Positions 1 to 7,639 of a stretch of 64,000 nt of DNA are shown here, one piece after another. Numbering within the stretch: the stretch's first letter is position 1; each line of letters starts with the position of its first letter. The notes under the pieces are model-generated. The model did not search any database. It saw only the letters and a program-made list of their open reading frames with translations, and had not been told where the DNA came from. Position numbers and translations under genes: made by a program. The DNA comes from Novosphingobium sp. (GTDB lineage Bacteria; Pseudomonadota; Alphaproteobacteria; Sphingomonadales; Sphingomonadaceae): the NCBI GenBank assembly GCA_025356575.1, contig JANXSP010000099.1, positions 1 to 64,000 on the forward strand. Direction: 5' to 3'.

Positions 1-773
1 CCGTTGATCGGAACCGCAGGCTGGACGATCCCCCGCGCCGATCTGGCCGCGTTCCCCGAAAGCGGGACCCATCTGGCGCGTTACGCCAGGGTCTTGAACG
101 CGGTGGAGATTAACTCCTCGTTCCACCGCCCGCACCGCCGCTCCACGTACGAACGCTGGGCGCAAAGCGTCCCGCCGGCGTTTCGCTTCTCGGTCAAACT
201 GCCCAAGGAAATATCGCATACCCGGCGGCTGGTCGATGTGACGCGTATGCTTGCGGAATTCGTCGATCAAAGCTCCGCACTCGGCGAGAAACTTGGTGCG
301 GTGCTGCTCCAGTTGCCGCCGAGCATGGCGCGTTCGATGCTGGGGTGGTCGCTCCGTTCATCGCCGCACTCCAGCACGCGTTCGCGGCAGCGGGTTTGCC
401 GCAAGTGCCGGTTGTGTGCGAACCGCGCCATGTCTCATGGTTCGCGCCGCCGGCCGAGGCTTGCCTTGCCGACAACCGCGTGGCGCGGGTCGCAGCGGAT
501 CCGGCAATCGTCCCGGCCGCAGCCCTGCCCGGGGGCTGGCCGGGGCTGACGTATTGGCGCTGGCACGGCAGCCCGCGCATCTATCGTTCGCGCTATGACG
601 ATGGAAAACTGGCCGAACTGCGTGACCGGTTCGTGTCCGCCGATGCACTTGCGCCATTCTGGTGTATTTTCGATAACACGGCCTCCGGCGCGGCGACCGG
701 CGATGCGCTTCGCCTGCTGTCGCTTTGCCAGGGCCCCGACCTGGGTTCGGTAGGCGCTTCCCGCCGTCGTTAA
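1..773 (+). pseudogene. DUF72 family protein, 5'-truncated and frameshifted
   Basis: The reading frame enters from outside the window. It shows DUF72 hallmarks: GTAGW near the start, VEINSSFHR, KLPKEISH and LLQLPPS. The frame is lost just after position 330. The family pattern resumes at 333 in the other frame (FDAGVVAPF, then CIFDNTA) and runs to a TAA at 771-773. One missing base between 331 and 333 restores a continuous protein. DUF72 is a TIM-barrel-like family of unknown biochemical role. The lesion may be a real inactivation or a sequencing error. The gene converges on the acyl-CoA dehydrogenase that follows and looks unrelated to the catabolic operons. Confidence 0.8.
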
Positions 774-814
774 TGTTCCTGGTCCAGGACGCCGGTCAGA
801 ACTGTGCCGAAGCC

Positions 815-840
815 GCAATCCCCCGCGTCCGGGGGATTGC
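815..840. terminator. Hairpin between convergent genes
   Basis: Arms GCAATCCCCC (815-824) and GGGGGATTGC (831-840) form a perfect 10-bp stem with a 6-nt loop, placed between the converging ends of the DUF72 gene and the acyl-CoA dehydrogenase gene. No T-run follows on either strand, so it is not a classical intrinsic terminator. It may be a bidirectional transcription or mRNA end or a dispersed intergenic hairpin element. Confidence 0.4.
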
Positions 841-848
841 TGCCACCA

Positions 849-2144
849 TCATTCGTTTCGGCCATAGCGTCGCAGTTCCGCGCGCCCGACGACGAAGTGA
901 TGGACCTCGTCGGGCCCATCGGCGACGCGTAGAGTGCGCTGGCCGGTGTACATGTCGGCGAGCGGGGTCCACTGCGAGACCCCGGCGGCACCGTGAATCT
1001 GGATCGCCTCGTCGATGATCTTGCAGACCTTTTCGGGGACCATCGCCTTGACCATGTGGACCCAGGTCCGCGCCTCGCGGTTGCCGAGCACGTCCATCGC
1101 GCGGGCCGCCTTGAGCACCATCAGCCGCATCGCCTCGATTTCGATCCGCGCGCGCGACACCGTCTCGATGTTCTTGCCGAGCTGGATGATCGGCTTGCCA
1201 AACGCCTCGCGCCCCATGCCGCGGCGGATCATCAGGTCGAGCGCACGTTCGGCCTGGCCGATCGAACGCATGCAGTGGTGAATCCGGCCCGGCCCGAGGC
1301 GGAGCTGCGAGATTTCGAATCCGCGGCCCTCGCCCAGCAGGATGTTCTCTTCTGGCACGCGGACATCGGTGAAGCGGATGTGCATGTGTCCGTGCGGCGC
1401 GTCGTCGTGGCCGAACACGTGCATCGGTCCGAGTACATCGACCCCGGGGGTATCCATCGGCACGAGGATTTGCGATTGCTGCTGGTGCGCGGGTGCGCCG
1501 GGCGAGGTCTTGACCATCACGATCATGATCTTGCAGCGCGGATCGCCTGCCCCCGAAATATAGAACTTCTCGCCGTTCAGCACCCACTGTCCGTCGATCA
1601 GCTCGGCCTTCATTCCCACGTTCTTCGCGTCGGACGAGGCCAGGTCGGGCTCGGTCATCGCAAAGGCCGAACGAATTTCGCCGTTGAGCAGCGGCTTGAG
1701 CCACATCTCCTTCTGCGCCGCGGTACCGACCCGTTCGAGCACTTCCATGTTGCCCGTATCGGGCGCCGAGCAATTCATCATCTCGGACGCCAGCGGCGCC
1801 TTGCCCAGCTCGACCGCGATATACGCATAGTCGAGGTTGGCGAGCCCCTCGCCCGTCTCGGCGTCGGGCAGGAAGAAGTTCCACAGCCCGGCCTGCTTGG
1901 CCTTGCCCTTGGCTTCCTCGAGCACTTCGAGCTGCCCCGGCGCATAAGTCCAGCGATCGGCGCGGCCTTCACCGAGTTCGTGGAACTTCGCGGCGGCGGG
2001 TGCGGCGGTTTCGGCAATGAACTGCTTCACGCGCTCGAGGAGCGCGAGCCCCTTGGGCGATATGCGCAGATCGTGCAGCTTGTCGTTGGGATCGAACCCG
2101 AACGAGGGCGGCGGTGTCATCTCTAGATCCTGCGGCATCTGCAT
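849..2144 (-). CDS. Acyl-CoA dehydrogenase, ACAD10/11-like
   Basis: This 431-residue protein belongs to the flavin-dependent acyl-CoA dehydrogenase family, which introduces an alpha,beta double bond into acyl-CoA thioesters. Visible motifs are the substrate/FAD loop FAMTEPD (161-167), RRGMGREAFGKP in the C-terminal helical domain, QIHGAAG (382-388) and ADGPDEVH (408-415). The last is typical of the ACAD10/11-like branch, where short-chain enzymes have YEGT. GGGAG lies 6 nt before the ATG at 2138, so translation may start at the third codon. The gene follows the minus-strand TonB-receptor operon after a 175-bp gap and could be its last member or have its own promoter. Its acyl substrate is unknown. 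Confidence 0.9.
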   Translation of the reverse strand: MQMPQDLEMTPPPSFGFDPNDKLHDLRISPKGLALLERVKQFIAETAAPAAAKFHELGEGRADRWTYAPGQLEVLEEAKGKAKQAGLWNFFLPDAETGEGLANLDYAYIAVELGKAPLASEMMNCSAPDTGNMEVLERVGTAAQKEMWLKPLLNGEIRSAFAMTEPDLASSDAKNVGMKAELIDGQWVLNGEKFYISGAGDPRCKIMIVMVKTSPGAPAHQQQSQILVPMDTPGVDVLGPMHVFGHDDAPHGHMHIRFTDVRVPEENILLGEGRGFEISQLRLGPGRIHHCMRSIGQAERALDLMIRRGMGREAFGKPIIQLGKNIETVSRARIEIEAMRLMVLKAARAMDVLGNREARTWVHMVKAMVPEKVCKIIDEAIQIHGAAGVSQWTPLADMYTGQRTLRVADGPDEVHHFVVGRAELRRYGRNE

Positions 2145-2319
2145 CTCCCTTTTCTCGTTTTATAAGCCCCGGGCGATGCCCGGACGGGCGCAGAATTTCC
2201 CGCGTACGTGCGCCGTCATGCGCACTGCGCGAACCAACCACGCCCGTGTTGTTGTTGTCCCTAGCTCGGTTTTGCGGCTGAGCAACGATTGACTCTGGCC
2301 CGAGCGATCGCGGGCGGGT
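2145..2319. other. Intergenic gap with small hairpin
   Basis: This 175-bp gap separates the minus-strand unknown-protein gene from the acyl-CoA dehydrogenase. It holds a 6-bp stem with 3-nt loop (CCGGGC 2169-2174, GCCCGG 2178-2183), and a TATAAA-like run lies between it and the Shine-Dalgarno on the minus strand. No copy of the TTGTCCGGACAA operator is present. Whether it terminates the upstream operon or promotes the dehydrogenase gene cannot be decided. Confidence 0.3.
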
Positions 2320-3048
2320 CTAGCTACGCTCCAACTCGACCAGTTCGTAGCGGTTCATCATGTAACCGTCGATCGATCCGGCGACGAGGATGCAATCGTC
2401 GTCCGCGGTTACCCAGATGTCGTAGTCGGGGTGGGTCGTGCCGCCCATTCCGCCCGCACTGTCGTCGACAAAGCGGAAGTGGCGCGTGGCGAACGTGCCC
2501 GCGGCGACGGTGCGTTCTTCCTCGCCGATGTACTCGAGCGCGATCCTTACCTCCGCGATCAGCGGCGGGGTCGCGCCGCGGTGATCGGGAGAAGGGAGGA
2601 AGCAGCGCAGCGTGCGCCGGTGCGGCCCGCGCGCAGTGTCGATCACCCGGCTGAGGAACCCGTCGCCGACCACCGGGTGCGTTCCGAACCCATCGAAACC
2701 GCCATTGGCATCGACTGTCTGCGAGATGCGTCCGAGCGACGGGCTAAAGCTTTCGCATTCGATCGTGGAGGTCGCGGGATCGTGGCGCAGCCAGCCCGAG
2801 CCCATGAACGCATCGTCGACGGTCAGGTGGACGTGGAGATTGAGCGGCACCCCGCCGGGCCCGAGGTGGTATATGATCTCGCGCAGCACGCTCGGCGCCG
2901 GCTCCTCGATCTCGCAGCGCGCGCGCATGATCGTACTGCCGTCGCGGTGATGGGTGAACGAGAACCATTCGCGCCCGCGCTCGCGCCCGGCCCATTCGGG
3001 CTTGAGCGAGGTATACGAAATACGGCCCGAAACAGTGCGATGACGCAT
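2320..3048 (-). CDS. Uncharacterised protein A (paralogue of 6902-7639)
   Basis: This 242-residue soluble protein has no signal peptide or membrane segment and no family I can name with confidence. It aligns by eye along its length with the protein at 6902-7639. Shared features are GRISQ, GFG-x-H with DGFL, GAT-x-P, a YI-x-E stretch, V-x-AGTF, and a C-terminal GYM with an E-L-x-E-L end. The AGTF segment and beta-rich pattern are vaguely DUF3108-like. The start ATG overlaps the nitrilase stop in TGATG, so translation is probably coupled. Its position as a second copy in the same operon suggests a binding or accessory role on related intermediates. That role is inference only. Confidence 0.75.
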   Translation of the reverse strand: MRHRTVSGRISYTSLKPEWAGRERGREWFSFTHHRDGSTIMRARCEIEEPAPSVLREIIYHLGPGGVPLNLHVHLTVDDAFMGSGWLRHDPATSTIECESFSPSLGRISQTVDANGGFDGFGTHPVVGDGFLSRVIDTARGPHRRTLRCFLPSPDHRGATPPLIAEVRIALEYIGEEERTVAAGTFATRHFRFVDDSAGGMGGTTHPDYDIWVTADDDCILVAGSIDGYMMNRYELVELERS

Positions 3049-4094
3049 CAGATAACCCCGACCTTGGCCAACCGTTCGATCGCCAAGTCCTGCATCCGTT
3101 TGAACGCCTCGCGCTCGGGAACCTTGGCAGCGCCGCTCTCGAGCATGGTATTGCCGGGCTGGCCCACCGCGGCGGCATAAATCCCGGCAAACAGCGACGG
3201 GCGTTGGCGGGCAAGACTGTTGGTCATCGCCGGGACCCGGCGCAGCGCGCGCAAATGTTCGACGTCGATCTCGGCAAACGCGGTATAGGTCTCGCCCGAC
3301 AGCGACTGGGCGAGCAGCTTGCCCGATGGCCCGACGACCTGGCTGTTCCCGTCGGCCGAGGCGAGCGGCATCGCGGTTCCCGAAATCCCCGCGGTGTTGG
3401 CCGATACGACGTAAGCCATGTTCTCCCACGCGCGGGCGCGCTTGGCGATGTCCTTGGGGGTGGCGAGCGGCGATCCGATCTCGCTCGAGGAGTGAGCAAA
3501 CACTTCCGCGCCGCGGAACGCCAGCGCGCGCGCGATCTCGGGATAAAGGATTTCCTCGCTGGCGATGCAGGCGAGGTTGCCGATTGCGGTGCGCGCGACG
3601 GGAAACACCGCGTCGATCCCGTAATGGTCGAGATAAGCGTCCCAGACATCGTGCGGGCTTGGCGCGAACATCGACAGCAGGCGGCGATAGCGCACGATCA
3701 CGTCGCCCGCGGGATCGACGATGAAGCTGGTCTGGAAATAGAAATCGGGAAAGTGCGCGTCGCTTTCGTAGGCGTTGCCCGCGATGAAAAGACCAAGCTT
3801 CTGCGCCAGTGCGCCGAGCGCCGCATATTCCGGGCCATCGGCGGCAAACGCCGCACGCCGCGCGAAATCGGGGATCGAGATGCGTCCCGGATAGCTGGTG
3901 AACAGGTACTCGGGCAGCACCGCGAGCCGCACCTTGCGCCCCGAATACTGCTCGATGAAGATTGCCGCGGTGCGGATCTGGCCCTCGAGCGAAGCAATGT
4001 GCGACAGCATCTGCGCGCGCGCCGCACCGTCGTCGGCGCAGCCTTCGAGACTGCGCGCGGTAAGCTGCATCGCGACTGCGGCGTAAGGCTCCAT
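3048..4094 (-). CDS. Nitrilase-superfamily carbon-nitrogen hydrolase
   Basis: This 348-residue protein has the nitrilase fold pattern: a catalytic Glu in LPEYLF (Glu62) and a catalytic Cys in GNLACIASEE (Cys176), followed by YPEIARALAFRGAEV. The family cleaves non-peptide C-N bonds in nitriles, amides or carbamoyl compounds. At the usual catalytic Lys position (the RK of YRK) this protein reads RYRR, so Arg138 stands where Lys is expected. It may belong to an uncharacterised nitrilase subgroup, or its activity may be altered. The start at 4094 overlaps the FAD-oxidase stop as TGATG. Together with the amidase and isochorismatase elsewhere, it suggests that amide nitrogen is removed in this regulon. 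Confidence 0.85.
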   Translation of the reverse strand: MEPYAAVAMQLTARSLEGCADDGAARAQMLSHIASLEGQIRTAAIFIEQYSGRKVRLAVLPEYLFTSYPGRISIPDFARRAAFAADGPEYAALGALAQKLGLFIAGNAYESDAHFPDFYFQTSFIVDPAGDVIVRYRRLLSMFAPSPHDVWDAYLDHYGIDAVFPVARTAIGNLACIASEEILYPEIARALAFRGAEVFAHSSSEIGSPLATPKDIAKRARAWENMAYVVSANTAGISGTAMPLASADGNSQVVGPSGKLLAQSLSGETYTAFAEIDVEHLRALRRVPAMTNSLARQRPSLFAGIYAAAVGQPGNTMLESGAAKVPEREAFKRMQDLAIERLAKVGVI

Positions 4095-5647
4095 CACAAT
4101 CCCAGGCTTCCCGGGTTCATCAGCCCGCGGGGGTCGACCGCGTGCTTGAGCGTTTCGAGCAGGCCCCACGCCGGCGCGTCGTGGCTGGCCTTGAGCGGAT
4201 AGGTCCGCGCGATCTGGAGGTGGATCGCACCGGCGCGCGTGAAAATCTCGACGATTTGCGCCCGCAGCCGGTGCACCAGCGCGCTGCTGCCTGCATTGGC
4301 GGCAAAACCCTTGAGCTTGGCCAGATGCCCCGCTTCGACCGCGTGACGGTGGAGCGGATTGAGCGCTTCGGGCCAGAAGAACACCGGCTCGATCAGGCAC
4401 GCCTGCGGGCTGACCGCAGCCAGCATCGCCCCCGCCTCGACCCCGTGCGAGGACATTTCCGCGGCATTTTCGGCATAAAGTGCCTGGATCGCCGCCCAGG
4501 TCTCGACCAGCCGCGACTGGCGCACGAAACCGTGGACCGGGACCCAGCGTTCGCCCGCGGGGCCGACCATCGAATTGACCGGGGGAAACGGATTGGCGCG
4601 CAGGATCTTGGGGATCGTGTTCTCGATCGTGCGCCCGCCTGCCCCGGCAACGATGCGCTCGATCTCGGCCATGTCGGCAGCAGCTTCGCCCTCCCGCCGG
4701 CGTTCTGCGATACAATGGAGCGAGAACGGCACGTCGTCGAGGAAGCTGCGCCCCGCCAGCGCGACCTTGGCGCCTTCCTTGAGACCTTTGAGGAGCGAGC
4801 CTTGCGCGCGCATCATCGTGACGAAACTCTTGGCGTCGGCAGTCAGGCTTTCGCGCTTCATCCGCTGGGCCTGGAGAAACGGATCGAATCCGAAGCTTTC
4901 AGCGGCGAGCCCTTCGCGCGCGATCGCGCTCATCGCCCCGAAAATTGCCGCGGGAGTATCGAAAGCGAAGCTGCCGTAGGCGAGCCCCGCGCCTTCGCGG
5001 ACCAGCCGCAGCGTAACCCGCGCCTTGACCCCGAACGCCCCGCAATCGGCCGCAAACAGTCCGGTGAGGTCAGGGCCGTAGGGGCGGAAGAACGCGCTGC
5101 CGGTCGAGATCACTCGGCCGTCGGCAAGCACGATGTCGAACGCAAGCGCGCTATCGACGACGGTGCCGCCGCCCGCGCCCCAGAACACACCGTTCTGGCT
5201 CATCCCCCCGCCGACCGTGGCATTTATCCCAGACAGCGTGCCCCATGCCTTGACCCGCAAGCCCCTGGGCTGGAGCGCCCGGCGCAGCGCATCCCATGTC
5301 ACCCCCGCCTCGACCGTCGCGGTCATGTCGGTCTCGTCGATGTCGACGATCCGGTCGAGCCCGGCGGTATCGACAAGGATGAAGTCGGGCGTCGGCGAAA
5401 GGTAGCCGCCGGTGTAGCTCATCCCGCCGCCGCGCGGGACGATCGCGAGCCCGCCCGCGGTGGCGGCAGCCACGCCGCGCGCCAGTTCCTCAACCGAGGT
5501 CGGTCGAAACACCGCCCGCGGCTCTGGCCCTGAGGAATAGACGTCGTGGCTATAGAGTGCGAGCGTTGCGGGGTCGCTGCGCAAGCTGGCGGGGGCCACC
5601 GCGCTAGCGAGGGATTCAGGCAGGGTCAGCGCTGCAGTCGCCATCAT
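4094..5647 (-). CDS. FAD-binding oxidoreductase (GlcD/D-2-hydroxyacid dehydrogenase-like)
   Basis: This 517-residue flavoprotein is of the VAO/PCMH type. An N-terminal FAD_binding_4 domain (about 45-220) contains PRGGGMSYTGG (71-81) and a second Gly-rich loop near 145-160. The C-terminal FAD-oxidase domain ends in VDPRGLMNPGSLG, a typical closing motif of D-lactate/glycolate-type dehydrogenases. These enzymes oxidise hydroxy acids or activated alcohols; the substrate here is unknown. Two ATGs (5647 and 5644) overlap the MFS stop in ATGATG. The TGATG arrangement used by neighbouring genes favours 5644. It is co-transcribed with a transporter and a nitrilase-like enzyme. Confidence 0.88.
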   Translation of the reverse strand: MMATAALTLPESLASAVAPASLRSDPATLALYSHDVYSSGPEPRAVFRPTSVEELARGVAAATAGGLAIVPRGGGMSYTGGYLSPTPDFILVDTAGLDRIVDIDETDMTATVEAGVTWDALRRALQPRGLRVKAWGTLSGINATVGGGMSQNGVFWGAGGGTVVDSALAFDIVLADGRVISTGSAFFRPYGPDLTGLFAADCGAFGVKARVTLRLVREGAGLAYGSFAFDTPAAIFGAMSAIAREGLAAESFGFDPFLQAQRMKRESLTADAKSFVTMMRAQGSLLKGLKEGAKVALAGRSFLDDVPFSLHCIAERRREGEAAADMAEIERIVAGAGGRTIENTIPKILRANPFPPVNSMVGPAGERWVPVHGFVRQSRLVETWAAIQALYAENAAEMSSHGVEAGAMLAAVSPQACLIEPVFFWPEALNPLHRHAVEAGHLAKLKGFAANAGSSALVHRLRAQIVEIFTRAGAIHLQIARTYPLKASHDAPAWGLLETLKHAVDPRGLMNPGSLGL

Positions 5648-6888
5648 TCGGCCTCCCTGAGCACGGGATAGCGGCCCAGCGCGAGCAGCAGCGCCCCGCC
5701 GATCAGATACCCGAATATCGCGATGTGGAGGACGGGGTCATAGCTGCCCGCGGTGTCGCGCACTTTGGCGTAGACGATCGGCGAGATCGCCGAGAACAGT
5801 CCGAACGGCATGTACAGCATTCCATAGATCTTGCCGTAATGCGCCATCCCGAAATAGCGCCCGGTAAGGTAGGCGAGCAGATCGCTCTCTGCCCCCGCGG
5901 CAAAGCCGAGGAGGAACGCGGCAAGCGTCGCTCCGCTCAGCCCGAGGTTGGCATCGCCGAGCAGATAGCTCGAGATCGCTGGCAGGCACAGCAGCGGGAA
6001 ACCGACGAAACCCGCCCAGATTCGGTCGAGCAGCACGCCCGTGACCATCCGTCCGGCCAGGATGCCGAGACCGAGCACGCCCATCACCGAAGCCGCGGAT
6101 GTCGCGGGGATGCCGTGATCGGAGAGGATCTTGGGCATGTTGATGAACGCCCCGCCGAACGTCAGCGCGATCACCGCGGTCGACAGCCAGATCAGGTAGA
6201 ACCGGTAATCGCGCAAAGCCGCCGATAACGTCATCCCGGTCAGCTTGCCGCCCGTTCCAACGATCGCCGGGGGAACTTCTTCGGGGCGCGGCTCGCGAAA
6301 GAGGAAGTATGCGGTGGGCAATCCGATCACCAGCGGCAGCAGCGCCACTATCCCGAACATCGCCCGCCAGCCATATGTCGCGATGGCCCACACCGCGAGT
6401 TTGGGCACGGTCAGCGCGGCAAGGCTCGTGCCGAGGAGGAGGATGCCCAGCGCCAGGCCGCGCTGGTTGTAAAACCACATGTTGACCGCACGGGTCCAGG
6501 TCAGCGGGGTCGAGCCGATCCCGACCAGCCCGACCACGAGCCACAAAGCGTAATAGGCCATCAGACTTGGCGGGGTCATTCCGATCGCGGCGAAGCTGAG
6601 ACCGAAGGCAAGCAGGCTCGCCAGCGCCACTTTGCGAACGCCGTAGCGATCGGCAAGCGACCCGAATGCAGGCGCGAGGAGCGAGGCGACGACCCCGAAG
6701 ATCGTGATCGGCACAAGGATTTGCGTGGTCGACCAGCCGAATTCCTTGCTCAGCGGGGCAATAGTGAAGCCGATGATGTTGAACGGGATCGGCGAAGCAC
6801 CGCAGCCCACGCCGACCACGCCGGCCAGCAGCGTTTTCCACCCGAGCGCGAATTCCGATCGTCCGCCGCGTGCCGGTTGATCGATCAT
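5644..6888 (-). CDS. MFS transporter
   Basis: This 414-residue inner-membrane protein has about twelve hydrophobic segments and the MFS loop motif after TM2 (GSLADRYGVRKVAL). Lengths and the N-terminal GVVGVGCGASPIPFNIIGF segment resemble the organic-anion/oxalate-formate or monocarboxylate-type MFS branch. It lies 13 bp after the unknown-protein stop and overlaps the FAD oxidase, in an operon headed by a TonB receptor. That suggests outer-membrane and then inner-membrane uptake of one substrate. No strong Shine-Dalgarno precedes the ATG. The transported compound cannot be deduced. Confidence 0.9.
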   Translation of the reverse strand: MIDQPARGGRSEFALGWKTLLAGVVGVGCGASPIPFNIIGFTIAPLSKEFGWSTTQILVPITIFGVVASLLAPAFGSLADRYGVRKVALASLLAFGLSFAAIGMTPPSLMAYYALWLVVGLVGIGSTPLTWTRAVNMWFYNQRGLALGILLLGTSLAALTVPKLAVWAIATYGWRAMFGIVALLPLVIGLPTAYFLFREPRPEEVPPAIVGTGGKLTGMTLSAALRDYRFYLIWLSTAVIALTFGGAFINMPKILSDHGIPATSAASVMGVLGLGILAGRMVTGVLLDRIWAGFVGFPLLCLPAISSYLLGDANLGLSGATLAAFLLGFAAGAESDLLAYLTGRYFGMAHYGKIYGMLYMPFGLFSAISPIVYAKVRDTAGSYDPVLHIAIFGYLIGGALLLALGRYPVLREAE

Positions 6889-6901
6889 GACTGTTTTTCA
6901 C

Positions 6902-7639
6902 TCATGTCAGGCATTCCCCCGAGAGTTCTTCCAGTTCGAACACCGCATTCATGTAGCCTTCGACCACGCCGCGGACATAAAGGAAATCCCCGTCGGAGGT
7001 CAGCCACATCGCATAAGGCGGATGGGCGTTGGTCATGCCGACGAAATCGACGCGGTAGCAATCGAAGGTGCCCGCGGGCACGGTCACGGTTTCGCGCGCG
7101 ATGTAGCGCAGGCCCGAGGTGCTGGTCGCCAGGCCCGGCCCGGTCGCGCCAAAATGGTGGAGGCTGTGAAGCACGTTCTGGCCATAGAACTGCTCGTGCC
7201 CCACGCCCTTGTCATAGGGAAAACTGGCGGCAAGGAACCCATCGCCCATCAGCGCATGGATACCGAACCCGCGCATCGGTCGGGTGATCGCGCGGCGCTG
7301 CGAGATACGGCCCTCGGCGCGGGTGAAGCTTTCGCCCTGGGCCTCGTGTTCGCCGAAGCGGAACCAGCCGCTGCCCGTCCATTCGCCGTGGTTGAGGATG
7401 CGGACATAGGCGTCGGTCGGCTGGTAGGCGGCATCGACCGCCAGGATCGAATCGCGCACCACTTCATCGGCGCCGAACGCCAGCTCGCAATGCGTGGTCA
7501 GCGTTCGCCCGCCCGCCCGGTCGCGCGTGAGGGTGAAATCCTCGAACCCCCACAAGGCGCCGGGCTCGCCCCCCGCGCCGCGCGCGCGGTAGGCAATCCG
7601 CCCGGCGCGGCTGGGAAGCGGAACCAGCTTCGCGGTCAT
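6902..7639 (-). CDS. Uncharacterised protein B (paralogue of 2320-3048)
   Basis: This 245-residue protein is the second copy of the uncharacterised family at 2320-3048, with matching GRISQ, GFG-x-H, DGFL, GAT-x-P, VPAGTF and GYM segments. There is no signal peptide or obvious catalytic motif. The pattern is beta-rich and vaguely DUF3108-like. Its ATG (7637-7639) overlaps the TonB-receptor stop as TGATG, giving tight coupling. The two copies bracket the transporter-oxidase-nitrilase genes in one operon. An inferred role is handling two related intermediates or forming a heteromer. Confidence 0.75.
   Translation of the reverse strand: MTAKLVPLPSRAGRIAYRARGAGGEPGALWGFEDFTLTRDRAGGRTLTTHCELAFGADEVVRDSILAVDAAYQPTDAYVRILNHGEWTGSGWFRFGEHEAQGESFTRAEGRISQRRAITRPMRGFGIHALMGDGFLAASFPYDKGVGHEQFYGQNVLHSLHHFGATGPGLATSTSGLRYIARETVTVPAGTFDCYRVDFVGMTNAHPPYAMWLTSDGDFLYVRGVVEGYMNAVFELEELSGECLT

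Noticed and set aside
993-2126. A long plus-strand frame opposite the acyl-CoA dehydrogenase
   Set aside because: A high-GC shadow: the minus-strand frame contains all dehydrogenase motifs.
2250-2265. TTGTCC half-site in the 2145-2319 gap
   Set aside because: The second arm is absent (CTAGCT instead of GGACAA), so it is not a palindrome.
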